Positions 7,812-16,926 are shown, counted from the first letter of the stretch. The stretch: DNA of 64,000 nt from Streptomyces parvus (GCF_014648875.1 NZ_BMRY01000005.1:372001-436000), one strand, 5' to 3'. The notes: a model not told the origin generated them from the sequence alone. Program-made: numbers and translations.

Positions 7812-8348
7812 ATGAAGAACAAGCTTCTGCGGCAGTGGCTCGGTGCCACGCTGTCCGCCGCCCTGCTCATCGGCATCACCGGTTGCGGTGGGCCGGAGTC
7901 GTTCACGGTCTCGGACCTGTGCGGGAGGAAGGTGGACCCTGCCCTCGTCGCCCCCTTCCTCCCGGGCGGCGAGACACTGAAGGTCGACGACGGTATCTCC
8001 GCTCCGGAGCAACCACGCTGCCAGGTGTACGTCGACGACGACCTCCGCCTCTACGTGCGGGGCAACATCGACAAAGCCGACTTCGACATCCTGAAGGCCA
8101 CGGAGCGGAGCATGCGACGGCTGGGCAACCCGACGCCGGCCGACGGCATCGGCGACGGGGCAACCATCGCGGACCGTGGGGCGATGGCCGTGCAGGCGTG
8201 CACGTACAGGGGAGAGAAGCGCCAGTACATTCTGGAGATCGACGGGGTGGACCACCCGGCGAACACCGCCGAACGCCGAAAGGCCCTCGAAGAGCTCCTG
8301 CGAGCCCACCTGCCTGTCGTCATGGAGGCGGAGGGCTGCCCTCCGTAA
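7812..8348 (+). CDS. Lipoprotein, cassette A gene 4 (tandem paralogue)
   Basis: 178 aa, lipobox LIGITGC (Cys25). It is very similar along its length to the preceding lipoprotein: LCGRKVDP, FLPGGETLK, PRCQVYVDD, MRRLGNP(T/M)PAD, AVQACTYRGEKRQYILEIDG and the tail MEAEGC. The ribosome binding site is weak, so it is probably coupled to the gene before it. Nothing catalytic is visible. Confidence 0.85.
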   Translation: MKNKLLRQWLGATLSAALLIGITGCGGPESFTVSDLCGRKVDPALVAPFLPGGETLKVDDGISAPEQPRCQVYVDDDLRLYVRGNIDKADFDILKATERSMRRLGNPTPADGIGDGATIADRGAMAVQACTYRGEKRQYILEIDGVDHPANTAERRKALEELLRAHLPVVMEAEGCPP

Positions 8349-8457
8349 GGACAGGGCGGGGCGGCGCGCTTGCCATCGAGTCCACTCGAAGTCCTACAGT
8401 GCGCGCACGGATCCGGATCCGGCCCCAGCCACCCCGCACCCACCAGGGAGCCCGGCC

Positions 8458-9507
8458 ATGCTCTACCGCACACTCGGCGGCACCGGCATCGAGGTCAGCG
8501 CGCACTGTCTCGGCACGATGATGTTCGGCAAGGTCGGCAACCCCGATCACGCCGACTCCGTACGCGTCATCCACGCCGCCCTCGACGCGGGCATCAACTT
8601 CGTCGACACCGCGGACATGTACTCCGCCGGCGAGTCCGAGACCATCGTCGGCAAGGCGCTGAAGGGGCGGCGCGACGACGTCGTCCTCGCCACCAAGGTC
8701 CACTTCCCGATGGGCGAAGGGCCCAACCGGGGCGGAAACAGACGGCGTTGGATCGTCAAGGAGGTCGAGGAGAGCCTGCGCCGCCTCGGCACCGACTGGA
8801 TCGACCTCTACCAGGTCCACCGCCCCGACCACACCACGGACATCGAGGAGACCCTCTCCGCGCTGACCGACCTCGTGCGGGCGGGGAAGATCCGCGCCTT
8901 CGGCTGCTCGACGTTCCCGGCCGAGGAGATCGTGGAGTCGCACGTCGTCGCCGAGCGGCGCGGGCTCGGGCGGTTCCGGACCGAGCAGCCGCCGTACTCC
9001 ATCCTCGCCCGGGGCATCGAGCGGGCCGTCCTGCCGACCTGCCGGCGGTACGGGATGGGCGTGCTGACCTGGTCCCCGCTGGCCTCCGGCTTCCTGACCG
9101 GCAAGTACCGCAAGGGCGGGGCCATCGACCTGACCAGCGGGCGGGCGGCGCTGCATCCGCACCGGTTCGACCCGGATGCCCCGCTGACCGCCGCCAAGCT
9201 GGACGTCGTCGAGCAGCTCGTCGCCGTGGCCGACAGCATCGGGACCACCCTGCCCGAGCTGGCGGTCGCCTTCCCCCTCGCCCACCCCGCCGTCACCTCG
9301 GTCATCATCGGCCCGCGCACGATGCAACAGCTGGAGGGGCTGCTGAAGGGCGCCTCGCTCACGCTGGACGACGAGACGCTCGACCGTATCGACGCGATCG
9401 TCGCCCCCGGCACCGACGTCTACCCGCCGGACGGCGTGTGGACCCCGCCTTCCCTGACCGACGTCGCCCAGCGGAGACGGCCGGTGGGCGAACGCGCGGC
9501 GGCGTAG
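8458..9507 (+). CDS. Aldo/keto reductase
   Basis: 349 aa with the AKR tetrad in place: Asp50 and Tyr55 (FVDTADMYS), Lys80 (LATK) and His121 (QVHRPD). The NADPH-site motif is IIGPRT near the C-terminus. It starts MLYRTLGGTGIEVS at the ATG after GGGAG. Cytosolic NADPH-dependent oxidoreductase of the YakC/Tas-like branch; substrate unknown. It lies between the two cassettes without a visible functional link. Confidence 0.92.
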   Translation: MLYRTLGGTGIEVSAHCLGTMMFGKVGNPDHADSVRVIHAALDAGINFVDTADMYSAGESETIVGKALKGRRDDVVLATKVHFPMGEGPNRGGNRRRWIVKEVEESLRRLGTDWIDLYQVHRPDHTTDIEETLSALTDLVRAGKIRAFGCSTFPAEEIVESHVVAERRGLGRFRTEQPPYSILARGIERAVLPTCRRYGMGVLTWSPLASGFLTGKYRKGGAIDLTSGRAALHPHRFDPDAPLTAAKLDVVEQLVAVADSIGTTLPELAVAFPLAHPAVTSVIIGPRTMQQLEGLLKGASLTLDDETLDRIDAIVAPGTDVYPPDGVWTPPSLTDVAQRRRPVGERAAA

Positions 9508-9528
9508 GCCCAGTTGGAACCACGACGT

Positions 9529-10200
9529 CTACGGGGCCTCGGCGGTGGTCGGCTTTCGCGCCAGGAAGCTGACCACCGGCCGCTTCTCGCCCTCATCCGG
9601 CGCTTGCAGCGTCTGCGCCGTGATCGCGAATCCCACCCGCTCCAGCAGCCCGGCGATCCGGTCCGCAGGCAGCCGGTAGCTGTCGAAGGGGGCGGGGTCG
9701 CCGTCGCCGTAGCCGTACGTACGCCGCTGGTGCTCCTCCTCGCCGACCCGGGTGACGAGGAGGAGGTGCCCGCCGGGCGCCAGGACGCGGTAGAACTCCC
9801 CGTACACCTGCGGCAGTTCAGCCGGGGGCAGGTGGTGGGTGGAGTAGAACGCCAGGACGCCGCCGAGTTCGCCGGCGCCGGCCGCCAGTGCGGACATCGG
9901 GCCGACGTCGAAGCGCAGGTCCGGGTGGGCCGCGCGGGCCAGTTCGATCATCTTCGGTGACAGGTCGACCCCGAAGGCGGAGACGCCGAGTCCGGTCAGG
10001 TACGCGGTCACCTTGCCGGGGCCGCACCCCACGTCCGCCGTCGGGCCGAGGCCGGACGACGTGACGAGCTCGGCGAAGGCCGACAGGACGGCGCGCGACA
10101 CCGGGTCCAGCGCGCCGGGGTCCTTCACGAAGCGGGCGTAGTCGGCGGCGACGGTGTCGTACGACTGCCGGGTCGCGTTCAGGTGCGGGGGTTCGATCAC
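9529..10200 (-). CDS. Class I SAM-dependent methyltransferase
   Basis: 223 aa. The SAM-binding motif I is DVGCGPG (residues 56-62), followed by the acidic post-I strand GVDLSPKM and YRVLAPGGHLLLVTR. It belongs to the Methyltransf_11/25 fold; substrate unknown. The start is GTG with no Shine-Dalgarno, six bases from a TAGCGT -10 (10207-10212), so probably leaderless. Convergent with the aldo/keto reductase. Confidence 0.9.
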   Translation of the reverse strand: MIEPPHLNATRQSYDTVAADYARFVKDPGALDPVSRAVLSAFAELVTSSGLGPTADVGCGPGKVTAYLTGLGVSAFGVDLSPKMIELARAAHPDLRFDVGPMSALAAGAGELGGVLAFYSTHHLPPAELPQVYGEFYRVLAPGGHLLLVTRVGEEEHQRRTYGYGDGDPAPFDSYRLPADRIAGLLERVGFAITAQTLQAPDEGEKRPVVSFLARKPTTAEAP

Positions 10201-10206
10201 CCCGTG

Positions 10207-10212
10207 ACGCTA
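10207..10212 (-). promoter_or_regulatory. -10 of the methyltransferase gene
   Basis: TAGCGT on the minus strand, six bases from the GTG start, matching the leaderless pattern seen elsewhere in the window. Confidence 0.45.
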
Positions 10213-10305
10213 TGCCGTCCCGATGCCGTCCCGATGCGAGCGCCTACAGGTGTGACTGAGTTGTGCTGATCCACCTCCGATGGGTTCACACACCAAGCAG
10301 GTTGC

Positions 10306-10311
10306 TAACGT
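10306..10311 (+). promoter_or_regulatory. Possible -10 of cassette B
   Basis: TAACGTG, 55 bases before the first gene of cassette B, parallels the element at 4503 before cassette A. Confidence 0.35.
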
Positions 10312-10360
10312 GCAGGGCGAAGGGTCCAGCATCGGCCAAGCACGGGGGACGGTTCGGTTC

Positions 10361-10789
10361 ATGGCGTGGGACGAGTGGGAACAGCTCAAGAGCGACGCGG
10401 CGCAGCGGGCCTCGGCCCCCATGCAGCTCAATGGGGCGCCACCCGGCGCAGGCGGACCCGGCGGACCCGGCGACCTGGTCGTCCATGACGACGAGCTGGG
10501 CAAGATGGGCAACACCGCGTACGAACTGCGCCAGAAGTTCGGCGTCGACAGCGACCACGCCCGCCCCAGCACATTCACCGCCTCGATTGACCTGTTCAAC
10601 GACGGACTCGACATGGGCGCGGCCCTGACCGAGCTCCACGACGCGTGGAACAGCCAGACGAAGACGCTCAAGGACGCCTGCGCCCACATCTCCAACCACT
10701 TCGACTACACCCGGGCGCAGCACGCCAAGGACCAGGTCCAGGTCGCGACGAGCATGCCGGTGTCCAAGATCGACGGCTACATAAAGTAA
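10361..10789 (+). CDS. Small helical protein, cassette B gene 1
   Basis: 142 aa starting MAWDEWEQLK, with GGGGGA eleven bases upstream. It shares with the 4568 protein the LVVHDDELGKMGNTAYELRQ region, LFNDGLDMG(A/S)ALTELHDAWN and the HISNHFDYTRAQHAKD segment, and differs by a Gly/Pro-rich insertion (GAPPGAGGPGGPG). It also lacks the GGDEL stretch near the C-terminus. Followed 52 bases later by the large gene of the cassette. Function unknown. Confidence 0.8.
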   Translation: MAWDEWEQLKSDAAQRASAPMQLNGAPPGAGGPGGPGDLVVHDDELGKMGNTAYELRQKFGVDSDHARPSTFTASIDLFNDGLDMGAALTELHDAWNSQTKTLKDACAHISNHFDYTRAQHAKDQVQVATSMPVSKIDGYIK

Positions 10790-10841
10790 CTTTCGCAAAC
10801 CGGGAAGATCCGGCGAACAGCACACGGGGGCTGGGCAGCAC

Positions 10842-13013
10842 ATGGCGACCGAGACGATGACCGCGCAGGAACTGACGGATCTACGGCTGGGCACACTCGA
10901 CACAGCGGTCACGGACTGGGAGACCATGTCCAAGCGCCTCAAGACGCTCTCCACCGGCGAGGGCGGCGGGGTGAACGCCAAGCGGCTCCAGACGGAGGCG
11001 AACGCCGCCGACTGGAACGGCGTCAACGCCACCGTCACCAAGAGTTTCGTCACCAAGACGGCCGTCGAGTTCCAGGACGTGGCAGGTCAGGCCACGAGCG
11101 TTCTGGGCATCCTTCGCGACGCCAGCGCGGCGTTCAAGAAGCACAAGGCCGACCTGCGCACGGTCATCGACGACGTCGCCAAGCGGAACATCTACATCAA
11201 CGCCAAGGGCGGCGCCGTCGCCTCCGTTCCCTCGGGCGCCGCAGCGGGCAACGGGGACATCCCCACCCCCAGCGACGAGGAACTCGCCGTCGCGGAACGC
11301 CGGGTGAAGCGCGTCCTCTGGGAGGCGAGCGAGACCGACCGCATCGCGGCCCGCGCCCTGCGCGCCCTCGCCAGGAACAAGCACGACTTCACCGGCGACG
11401 GCCCCGGCGGGCTCAAGGAGGCCGACGACCGGCAGGGCAAGGCGGACGCCGACTACTGGGCGAAGAGGGTGAAGGAGAGCGACCCGGGGGAATGGAGCGA
11501 CAAGGACGTCGAACGCTTCAACGAGACGCTGATCAACCAGCGCGACAACCCGGGGTTCAGTGAACGGTTCGCCACCACGCTGGGCGCCGAGGGCACACTC
11601 CAGTTCTGGCGGGACCTCGCCGCTCCGCCCGGTGGCGCGGTCGAGGGCGAGCGGGCCAAGGTCCTGGCCCAGGTCCAGGACAACCTGAGCATGACGCTCG
11701 CCACGGCCTCACACAGCGACAGCCCGGCCATGGAGAACTGGAAGCGGGACGTGATCGCCGCCGGGGACAAGCCGTTCCCCATCCAGAACCTGCCCATGGG
11801 GCCGAACGGCTTCCAGGTCATGAGCAGCCTCATGGGCAAGGGCAAGTTCGACGACGCGTTCCTCAACGACTACGGCACGGCCCTGGTCAAGCATGAGCGC
11901 GAGTTCCCCGGGGACCCGAAGGTGGCCTGGCGCGACACGGCCAACCTGAACTACCCGCCGACCGACGAGCCCAACGATCCCTTCGCCGGCTTCATGGAGG
12001 GCCTCGGGCACAACCCGGAGGCTTCGCTCGAGTTCTTCAACGACTCCGTCAAGGCCGACGGCAAGGACCTCGACAACTGGGACTACCTGGTCGCCAAGAG
12101 CGACGACGCCCGAGAATGGCCGGTCGGGGAGGACGGCAAGCCGCTGGGCCACGACGCGCTGGGCCACGCCCTCGAATCAGCCACGATCGGTGTCCCGCAC
12201 GACTCGGACGCCACCCCGCCCAAGCACTCGGCCGGCAGCGCGGAGCTTGTCAACCGGATCGTGTCGGAGTTCGGCAAGAACTCGGACCGGCTGGACGAAT
12301 CACCTATGAACGACAGCTTCGGGAACATCACCGCGGAGTACATGCGGGATGTCCAGGACGGGATGAACGGCGACCGCGAGATCAAGACCTACGGGAGCAA
12401 TGCCAACCTCGGCGATCTGCCCCGTGGCCAGCTCAAGGACTTCATCGCGCAAGTGGGCAAGGACCCCGACGCCTACGGCGCGATCATCAACTCCCAGCAG
12501 GCGGTCACCACCGAACTCGTCAACGAGGGTTACCACGACAAGGCCAAGTACGCGGAGTTCTCCGAGGAGATCGCCAACCGCATCACGCCCGGCGCCGAGA
12601 TCGCGGGCATCATGGCTGAATCCCGCACCCAAGCCGTGTACGACGACAAGATCGCCGCCGACGCGGAGTTCAACGAGAGTCTGGCGACCACGGACAAGTG
12701 GGCCGGACGAGCCATCGACATGGGGCTGTCCCGGTTCCCCGTCGCGGGCGATGCAGCCGGCATGATCATTGAGGATATCCGGGGCGCGGTCGTGGAGCAC
12801 TACACCCGTGACTCCAGTGAGCAGGCCGGGCAGGATCGCAGCGATTTCCTCGAGGAACAGCGGAGCAAGTCCGCGGACGCGATGTATGACGCCACTTACC
12901 AAGCGGCCATCGAATCCGGAACCGATCCGGAGAACGCGAGGAGCCAGGCCGATTCCGCAGCCCGCGAGGTGCGGGTCGGCTATGGGATGGGCCGACAGCG
13001 GGCAGGGAGCTAG
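10842..13013 (+). CDS. Large WxG-bearing protein, cassette B gene 2 (DUF6571-like)
   Basis: 723 aa, collinear with the 728-aa protein at 5072. The N-terminal hairpin has AADWNGVNATVTKSF (W58-G60), KRNIYINAKG, ETDRIAARALR, AFLNDYGTALVKHE and a GFMEGLGHNPEASLEFF block. A hydrophobic segment with GDAAGMIIEDI lies about 90 residues before the end. The last ~70 residues (DFLEEQRSKSADAMYDATYQ onward) differ most from cassette A and are charged and helical. No signal peptide and no recognised catalytic motif. Three bases separate it from the next gene. Confidence 0.75.
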   Translation: MATETMTAQELTDLRLGTLDTAVTDWETMSKRLKTLSTGEGGGVNAKRLQTEANAADWNGVNATVTKSFVTKTAVEFQDVAGQATSVLGILRDASAAFKKHKADLRTVIDDVAKRNIYINAKGGAVASVPSGAAAGNGDIPTPSDEELAVAERRVKRVLWEASETDRIAARALRALARNKHDFTGDGPGGLKEADDRQGKADADYWAKRVKESDPGEWSDKDVERFNETLINQRDNPGFSERFATTLGAEGTLQFWRDLAAPPGGAVEGERAKVLAQVQDNLSMTLATASHSDSPAMENWKRDVIAAGDKPFPIQNLPMGPNGFQVMSSLMGKGKFDDAFLNDYGTALVKHEREFPGDPKVAWRDTANLNYPPTDEPNDPFAGFMEGLGHNPEASLEFFNDSVKADGKDLDNWDYLVAKSDDAREWPVGEDGKPLGHDALGHALESATIGVPHDSDATPPKHSAGSAELVNRIVSEFGKNSDRLDESPMNDSFGNITAEYMRDVQDGMNGDREIKTYGSNANLGDLPRGQLKDFIAQVGKDPDAYGAIINSQQAVTTELVNEGYHDKAKYAEFSEEIANRITPGAEIAGIMAESRTQAVYDDKIAADAEFNESLATTDKWAGRAIDMGLSRFPVAGDAAGMIIEDIRGAVVEHYTRDSSEQAGQDRSDFLEEQRSKSADAMYDATYQAAIESGTDPENARSQADSAAREVRVGYGMGRQRAGS

Positions 13014-13016
13014 ATC

Positions 13017-13643
13017 ATGGGAGCCAGTTCCGGGGCAATGTCCTCGTGGATCAGTGATCGCAGGGCACTCGTCGTGGGCCTGGGGGTCCTCATCGTCGCA
13101 GGGACGGGGGCGGCGCTGCTCCTGCCGGACCAGAAGCCACAGGTCGCCGTTCCGGACCGGGTGTGCCAGGGCACTGTGCCCGGTACGCAGGTGGCGGCGT
13201 TGCTGCCTCGTACGGGCGACCCGTTCGAGGAAGTGCGCTCGACCAACTTCGTCGCCGATGCTTCGAAGGGGCTCGGAGCGTGCGAGCTGTCGGGTGGCGG
13301 TCAGGAACTCGCGATCAGCTACCGCCGGATCCAGGACCCGGAATTCACCACCGAGACCGTTGCGCGCAAGAGCACCGAGCAGGGCAACACCCCCATCTCC
13401 CTGGGGCCGGCCACAGGCTACATCGGCCGTTACAAGGCCGCATTGTTCGTCCCCTGCCCCTACAAAAAGGGCAGGAACGACCTACTCGAGGTCTCGGTCG
13501 AGGTCGCATCCGAGATCAACGATCGGACCGCAAGGGAAGAGGTCTCGGAGCTGACAGCCGACACGGCGCGGGCTGTCGCCCGCGAGGTGGTGCGCTGCCA
13601 GGGAGCGGCCGAACTTCCGGACATCGCTCCGGAATCGCCATGA
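13017..13643 (+). CDS. Membrane-anchored protein, cassette B gene 3
   Basis: 208 aa, with GGGAG nine bases before the ATG. One N-terminal membrane helix (residues 17-37, ALVVGLGVLIVAGTGAALLL) replaces the lipobox used by the other cassette proteins. The outer domain keeps the family layout: VCQGTVPGTQVAALLPRTG, a GACELSGGG cysteine and FVPCPYKKGRNDLLEVSVEV, ending near VRCQGAAE. Probably the counterpart of the first cassette A lipoprotein with a different anchor. Overlaps the next gene by four bases. Confidence 0.8.
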   Translation: MGASSGAMSSWISDRRALVVGLGVLIVAGTGAALLLPDQKPQVAVPDRVCQGTVPGTQVAALLPRTGDPFEEVRSTNFVADASKGLGACELSGGGQELAISYRRIQDPEFTTETVARKSTEQGNTPISLGPATGYIGRYKAALFVPCPYKKGRNDLLEVSVEVASEINDRTAREEVSELTADTARAVAREVVRCQGAAELPDIAPESP

Positions 13644-14155
13644 CCGGGAACCTGCGGGCCTCCGCCGTTCGCCTTTCCCTCGCCGTCCTCCTCCTCGCCG
13701 GCGTCTCGGCATGCGGGGGCGCGGAGGAGTACACCGTCCCGAGCAAGGCCTGCGAACGGGACGTCAGCAAGGACGAGCTGGGAGCCCTCTTGCCCAGCGG
13801 CGCGGAGCTGCGCGAAAAGCAATCGGTGTCCGACAGGTCGTTCTCCTGCCAGATCTACGTCGATGGCCTGATGCAATTCGCCTTCACCGAGCATTCCGGG
13901 CAACGGAAGTTCGACGTGTCGGCGTACGCCAAGAGCGGCAGGCTCGGAAACTTCGACCGGCTCCGAGCCTCGGACGTCAGCGACAACGCCGTGGTCTCCC
14001 ACACCCGGTCCGTGGTGATGGCCCCGTGCCCGAAGGCAGGCAAGAACTACATCCTCAACCTGGATCTGCCGAACACCGACGGCGACCACAGCGACGACAT
14101 CGAGCGGTTCGTGCGGTCGTACCTACCGACCGGGCTCGCCGCCATGGGCTGCTGA
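13640..14155 (+). CDS. Lipoprotein, cassette B gene 4
   Basis: 171 aa, lipobox LLAGVSAC (Cys25). The mature domain has SKACERDVSKDELGALLPSG, FSCQIYVDG and VMAPCPKAGKNYILNLDLP, and ends AAMGC, matching the cysteine and LPxG layout of the cassette A lipoproteins at lower identity. It starts inside the stop of the preceding gene (ATGA), and ends at a bidirectional hairpin. Confidence 0.85.
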   Translation: MTGNLRASAVRLSLAVLLLAGVSACGGAEEYTVPSKACERDVSKDELGALLPSGAELREKQSVSDRSFSCQIYVDGLMQFAFTEHSGQRKFDVSAYAKSGRLGNFDRLRASDVSDNAVVSHTRSVVMAPCPKAGKNYILNLDLPNTDGDHSDDIERFVRSYLPTGLAAMGC

Positions 14156-14162
14156 GCGGAGA

Positions 14163-14187
14163 GGAGGGGGCACCTCAAGCCCCCTCC
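14163..14187. terminator. Bidirectional hairpin between cassette B and fbiC
   Basis: GGAGGGGGC (14163-14171) pairs with GCCCCCTCC (14179-14187) over a seven-base loop, between convergent gene ends. Confidence 0.7.
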
Positions 14188-14197
14188 CCCAGTTCCC

Positions 14198-16792
14198 TCA
14201 GTTCGGCAGCACCGGCAGCAGCTCCGGCAGGTGTCCGTCCGACGCCGTGGCCGCCGCGACGCGTTCGGCCGGTACCTCGCCGTAGAGCGTCGTACGGGGG
14301 CGGGACGGGCGGCCCGCCAGGTCGGCGATCGCCTTGAGGTCCTGGATGGAGCGGTACGAGCCGTAACTGGAGCCCGCCATACGGGAGATGGTCTCCTCCA
14401 TCAGCGTGCCGCCCAGGTCGTTCGCGCCCGAGCGGAGCATCTCCGCCGCGCCCTCCGTGCCGAGCTTCACCCAGCTCGTCTGGATGTTCGTGATGTGCGG
14501 GTGGAGGAGCAGTCGTGCCATGGCCGTCACCGCCCGGTTGTCGCGGTCCGTCGGGCCCGGACGGGCGATGCCGGCCAGGTAGACCGGGGCGTTGGTGTGG
14601 ATGAAGGGGAGGGTGACGAACTCCGTCAACCCGCCTGTCTCCTGCTGGAGTCGGGAGAGGGTACGGAAGTGGCCGAGCCAGTGGCGGGGCTGGTCGACAT
14701 GGCCGTACATCATCGTCGAGGACGAGCGCAGACCCACCTCGTGCGCTGTCTTGATGACCTCCAGCCAGGTGGCCGTGGGCAGCTTGCCCTTGGTGAGGAC
14801 CCAGCGGACCTCGTCGTCCAGGATCTCCGCCGCCGTACCGGGGATCGAGTCGAGCCCGGCCTCCTTGGCGGCGGTCAGCCAGTCGCGGATCGACATGCCG
14901 GTGCGGGTGGCCCCGTTGACGACCTCCATGGGCGAGAACGCGTGGACGTGCATGCCGGGGACGCGTTCCTTCACCGCCCGCGCGATGTCGAAGTACGCCG
15001 TGCCGGGCAGGTCCGGGTGGATCCCGCCCTGCATGCAGACCTCGACCGCGCCCACGTCCCACGCCTGCGCCGCCCGGTCCGCGACCTGGTCCAGGGAGAG
15101 GGTGTACGCGTCGGCGTCGGTGCGGCGCTGGGCGAAGGCGCAGAAGCGGCAGCCGGTGTAGCAGACGTTGGTGAAGTTGATGTTCCGCGTGACGATGTAC
15201 GTGACGTCGTCACCGACCACGTCCCGGCGCAGCGCGTCCGCGATCCGGCACAGCTCGTCCAGCGCCGGGCCGTCCGCGTGGAGCAGGGCGAGGGCCTGGT
15301 CGTCGGTGAGCCTCGTCGGGTCGTCGGCGGCCTGGCTCAGCGCCTGGCGTACGTCGGCGTCGATCCGGGACGGGACCATGCCGGGGGCCGCCGCCTCGCG
15401 GAGCGCCTCCCAGTCCCCGTACACCTCGTCGAAGTCGTTACGGCGGTCGCCCGTACGGCCCTCGGTGTCGATGGTGGCGTGCAGGTCGGTGCGGCCGGAG
15501 GAGGTGAAGCCCTCGTCCGGCTCCTGCCAGGGCAGGCCGGCGGGCAGTGCGCCTTCGCGGGCGAGGCCCGTCTCCGGGTCGGCCAGGGCGCGGACGTGCG
15601 GGAGGAGCCGGGGGTCGAGCCAGGGCTCGCCGCGCTGGATGAACTCGGGGTAGATGGTGAGGCGTTCGCGGAGCGTGAAGCCCGAGTCCGCCGTCTTCTG
15701 CGCCAGTTCGTCGATGTGCGGCCAGGGGCGTTCCGGGTTGACGTGGTCGGGGGTCAGCGGCGAGACCCCGCCCCAGTCGTCGATGCCCGCGCCGATGAGG
15801 AGCGCGTACTCCGCGTCCACCAGGTTCGGCGGGGCCTGGATCCGGGCGGACGGGCCGAGGATGTGCCGGGCCACGGCGATCGCGGCGGCCAGCTCCTCCA
15901 GCTCGGCGTCGGGCATCCCGCGCATCGCCGTGTCCGGCTTGGCGCGGAAGTTCTGCACGATGACTTCCTGGATGCCGTGGTAGGCGCGGGCCGTCTTCCG
16001 CAGCTCGAAGAGGGAGTCGGCGCGCTCCTCGTACGACTCGCCGATCCCGATCAGGATGCCGGTGGTGAAGGGCACGTTGGAGCGCCCCGCGTCCTCCAGC
16101 ACCCGCAGCCGCACGGCCGGTTCCTTGTCCGGGGAGCCGTGGTGCGGGCCGCCCGGCTCGGACCACAGGCGGGTCGCCGTCGTCTCCAGCATCATCCCCA
16201 TCGAGGGGGCGACGGGCTTCAGGCGCTGGAGGTCGGTCCAGGTCATCACGCCCGGGTTGAGGTGGGGCAGCAGACCCGTCTCCTCCAGGACCCGGATCGC
16301 CATCGCCCGTACGTACGCGAGGGTGTCGTCGTACCCCTCCGCCTCCAGCCACTCCCGCGCCTCCGGCCACCGGTCCTCGGGGCGGTCGCCGAGCGTGAAC
16401 AGCGCTTCCTTGCAGCCCATCGCCGCACCCTCGCGGGCGATCTTCAGCACCTGGTCGGGGGACAGGAACATCCCGTGGCCCGCGCGGCGCAGCTTTCCGG
16501 GGACGGTGACGAAGGTGCAGTAGTGGCACCGGTCTCGGCAGAGGCGGGTGAGCGGGATGAAGACCTTGCGCGAGTACGTGATCACGCCCGGCCGGCCCGC
16601 GGCCTCCAGGCCCGCGTTCCGGACGCGGGCGGCGGACGCGGCCAGATCCTTCAGGTCGTCGCCGCGCGCCTGGAGCAGGACGGCGGCCTCGGTCACATCG
16701 AGGGCGACACCGTCGCGGGCGCGTTTGAGCGCGCGCCGCATGGCGTTGGAGGTGGGGCGTCCGCTCTGAGGATCGGGATCGGGATCGGTCAT
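14198..16792 (-). CDS. fbiC: FbiC, bifunctional FO synthase (CofG/CofH fusion)
   Basis: 864 aa, the usual size of actinobacterial FbiC. Two radical-SAM modules are visible. The CofG part has CRDRCHYC (Cys85, 89, 92) and the CofH part has CYTGCRFC (around residues 541-549), each ligating a 4Fe-4S cluster. Together they make 7,8-didemethyl-8-hydroxy-5-deazariboflavin (FO), the F420 chromophore, from tyrosine and a flavin-pathway intermediate. The ATG lies six bases from a TATGCT -10, so it is probably leaderless. Three LLM-type oxidoreductases in the window (23422, 35989, 38046) could use F420. Confidence 0.97.
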   Translation of the reverse strand: MTDPDPDPQSGRPTSNAMRRALKRARDGVALDVTEAAVLLQARGDDLKDLAASAARVRNAGLEAAGRPGVITYSRKVFIPLTRLCRDRCHYCTFVTVPGKLRRAGHGMFLSPDQVLKIAREGAAMGCKEALFTLGDRPEDRWPEAREWLEAEGYDDTLAYVRAMAIRVLEETGLLPHLNPGVMTWTDLQRLKPVAPSMGMMLETTATRLWSEPGGPHHGSPDKEPAVRLRVLEDAGRSNVPFTTGILIGIGESYEERADSLFELRKTARAYHGIQEVIVQNFRAKPDTAMRGMPDAELEELAAAIAVARHILGPSARIQAPPNLVDAEYALLIGAGIDDWGGVSPLTPDHVNPERPWPHIDELAQKTADSGFTLRERLTIYPEFIQRGEPWLDPRLLPHVRALADPETGLAREGALPAGLPWQEPDEGFTSSGRTDLHATIDTEGRTGDRRNDFDEVYGDWEALREAAAPGMVPSRIDADVRQALSQAADDPTRLTDDQALALLHADGPALDELCRIADALRRDVVGDDVTYIVTRNINFTNVCYTGCRFCAFAQRRTDADAYTLSLDQVADRAAQAWDVGAVEVCMQGGIHPDLPGTAYFDIARAVKERVPGMHVHAFSPMEVVNGATRTGMSIRDWLTAAKEAGLDSIPGTAAEILDDEVRWVLTKGKLPTATWLEVIKTAHEVGLRSSSTMMYGHVDQPRHWLGHFRTLSRLQQETGGLTEFVTLPFIHTNAPVYLAGIARPGPTDRDNRAVTAMARLLLHPHITNIQTSWVKLGTEGAAEMLRSGANDLGGTLMEETISRMAGSSYGSYRSIQDLKAIADLAGRPSRPRTTLYGEVPAERVAAATASDGHLPELLPVLPN

Positions 16793-16798
16793 GAACCG

Positions 16799-16804
16799 AG
16801 CATA
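16799..16804 (-). promoter_or_regulatory. -10 of fbiC
   Basis: TATGCT on the minus strand, six bases from the ATG at 16792; no ribosome binding site precedes the gene. Confidence 0.5.
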
Positions 16805-16926
16805 CGAGCGAGGCGCGCGTCCCGGACCAGGGCCTGTGGCCTGTATGCGCAGGCCGTGGGGTGCTCCTGGTCACTCGTGCGGGCCGACTCACCCGGATGA
16901 GCGCCTGTCGGCGGCGTCCTCACGCC

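Noticed and set aside
14231..16900. 889-codon plus-strand frame opposite fbiC
   Set aside because: Antisense shadow; fbiC on the other strand has all expected motifs.
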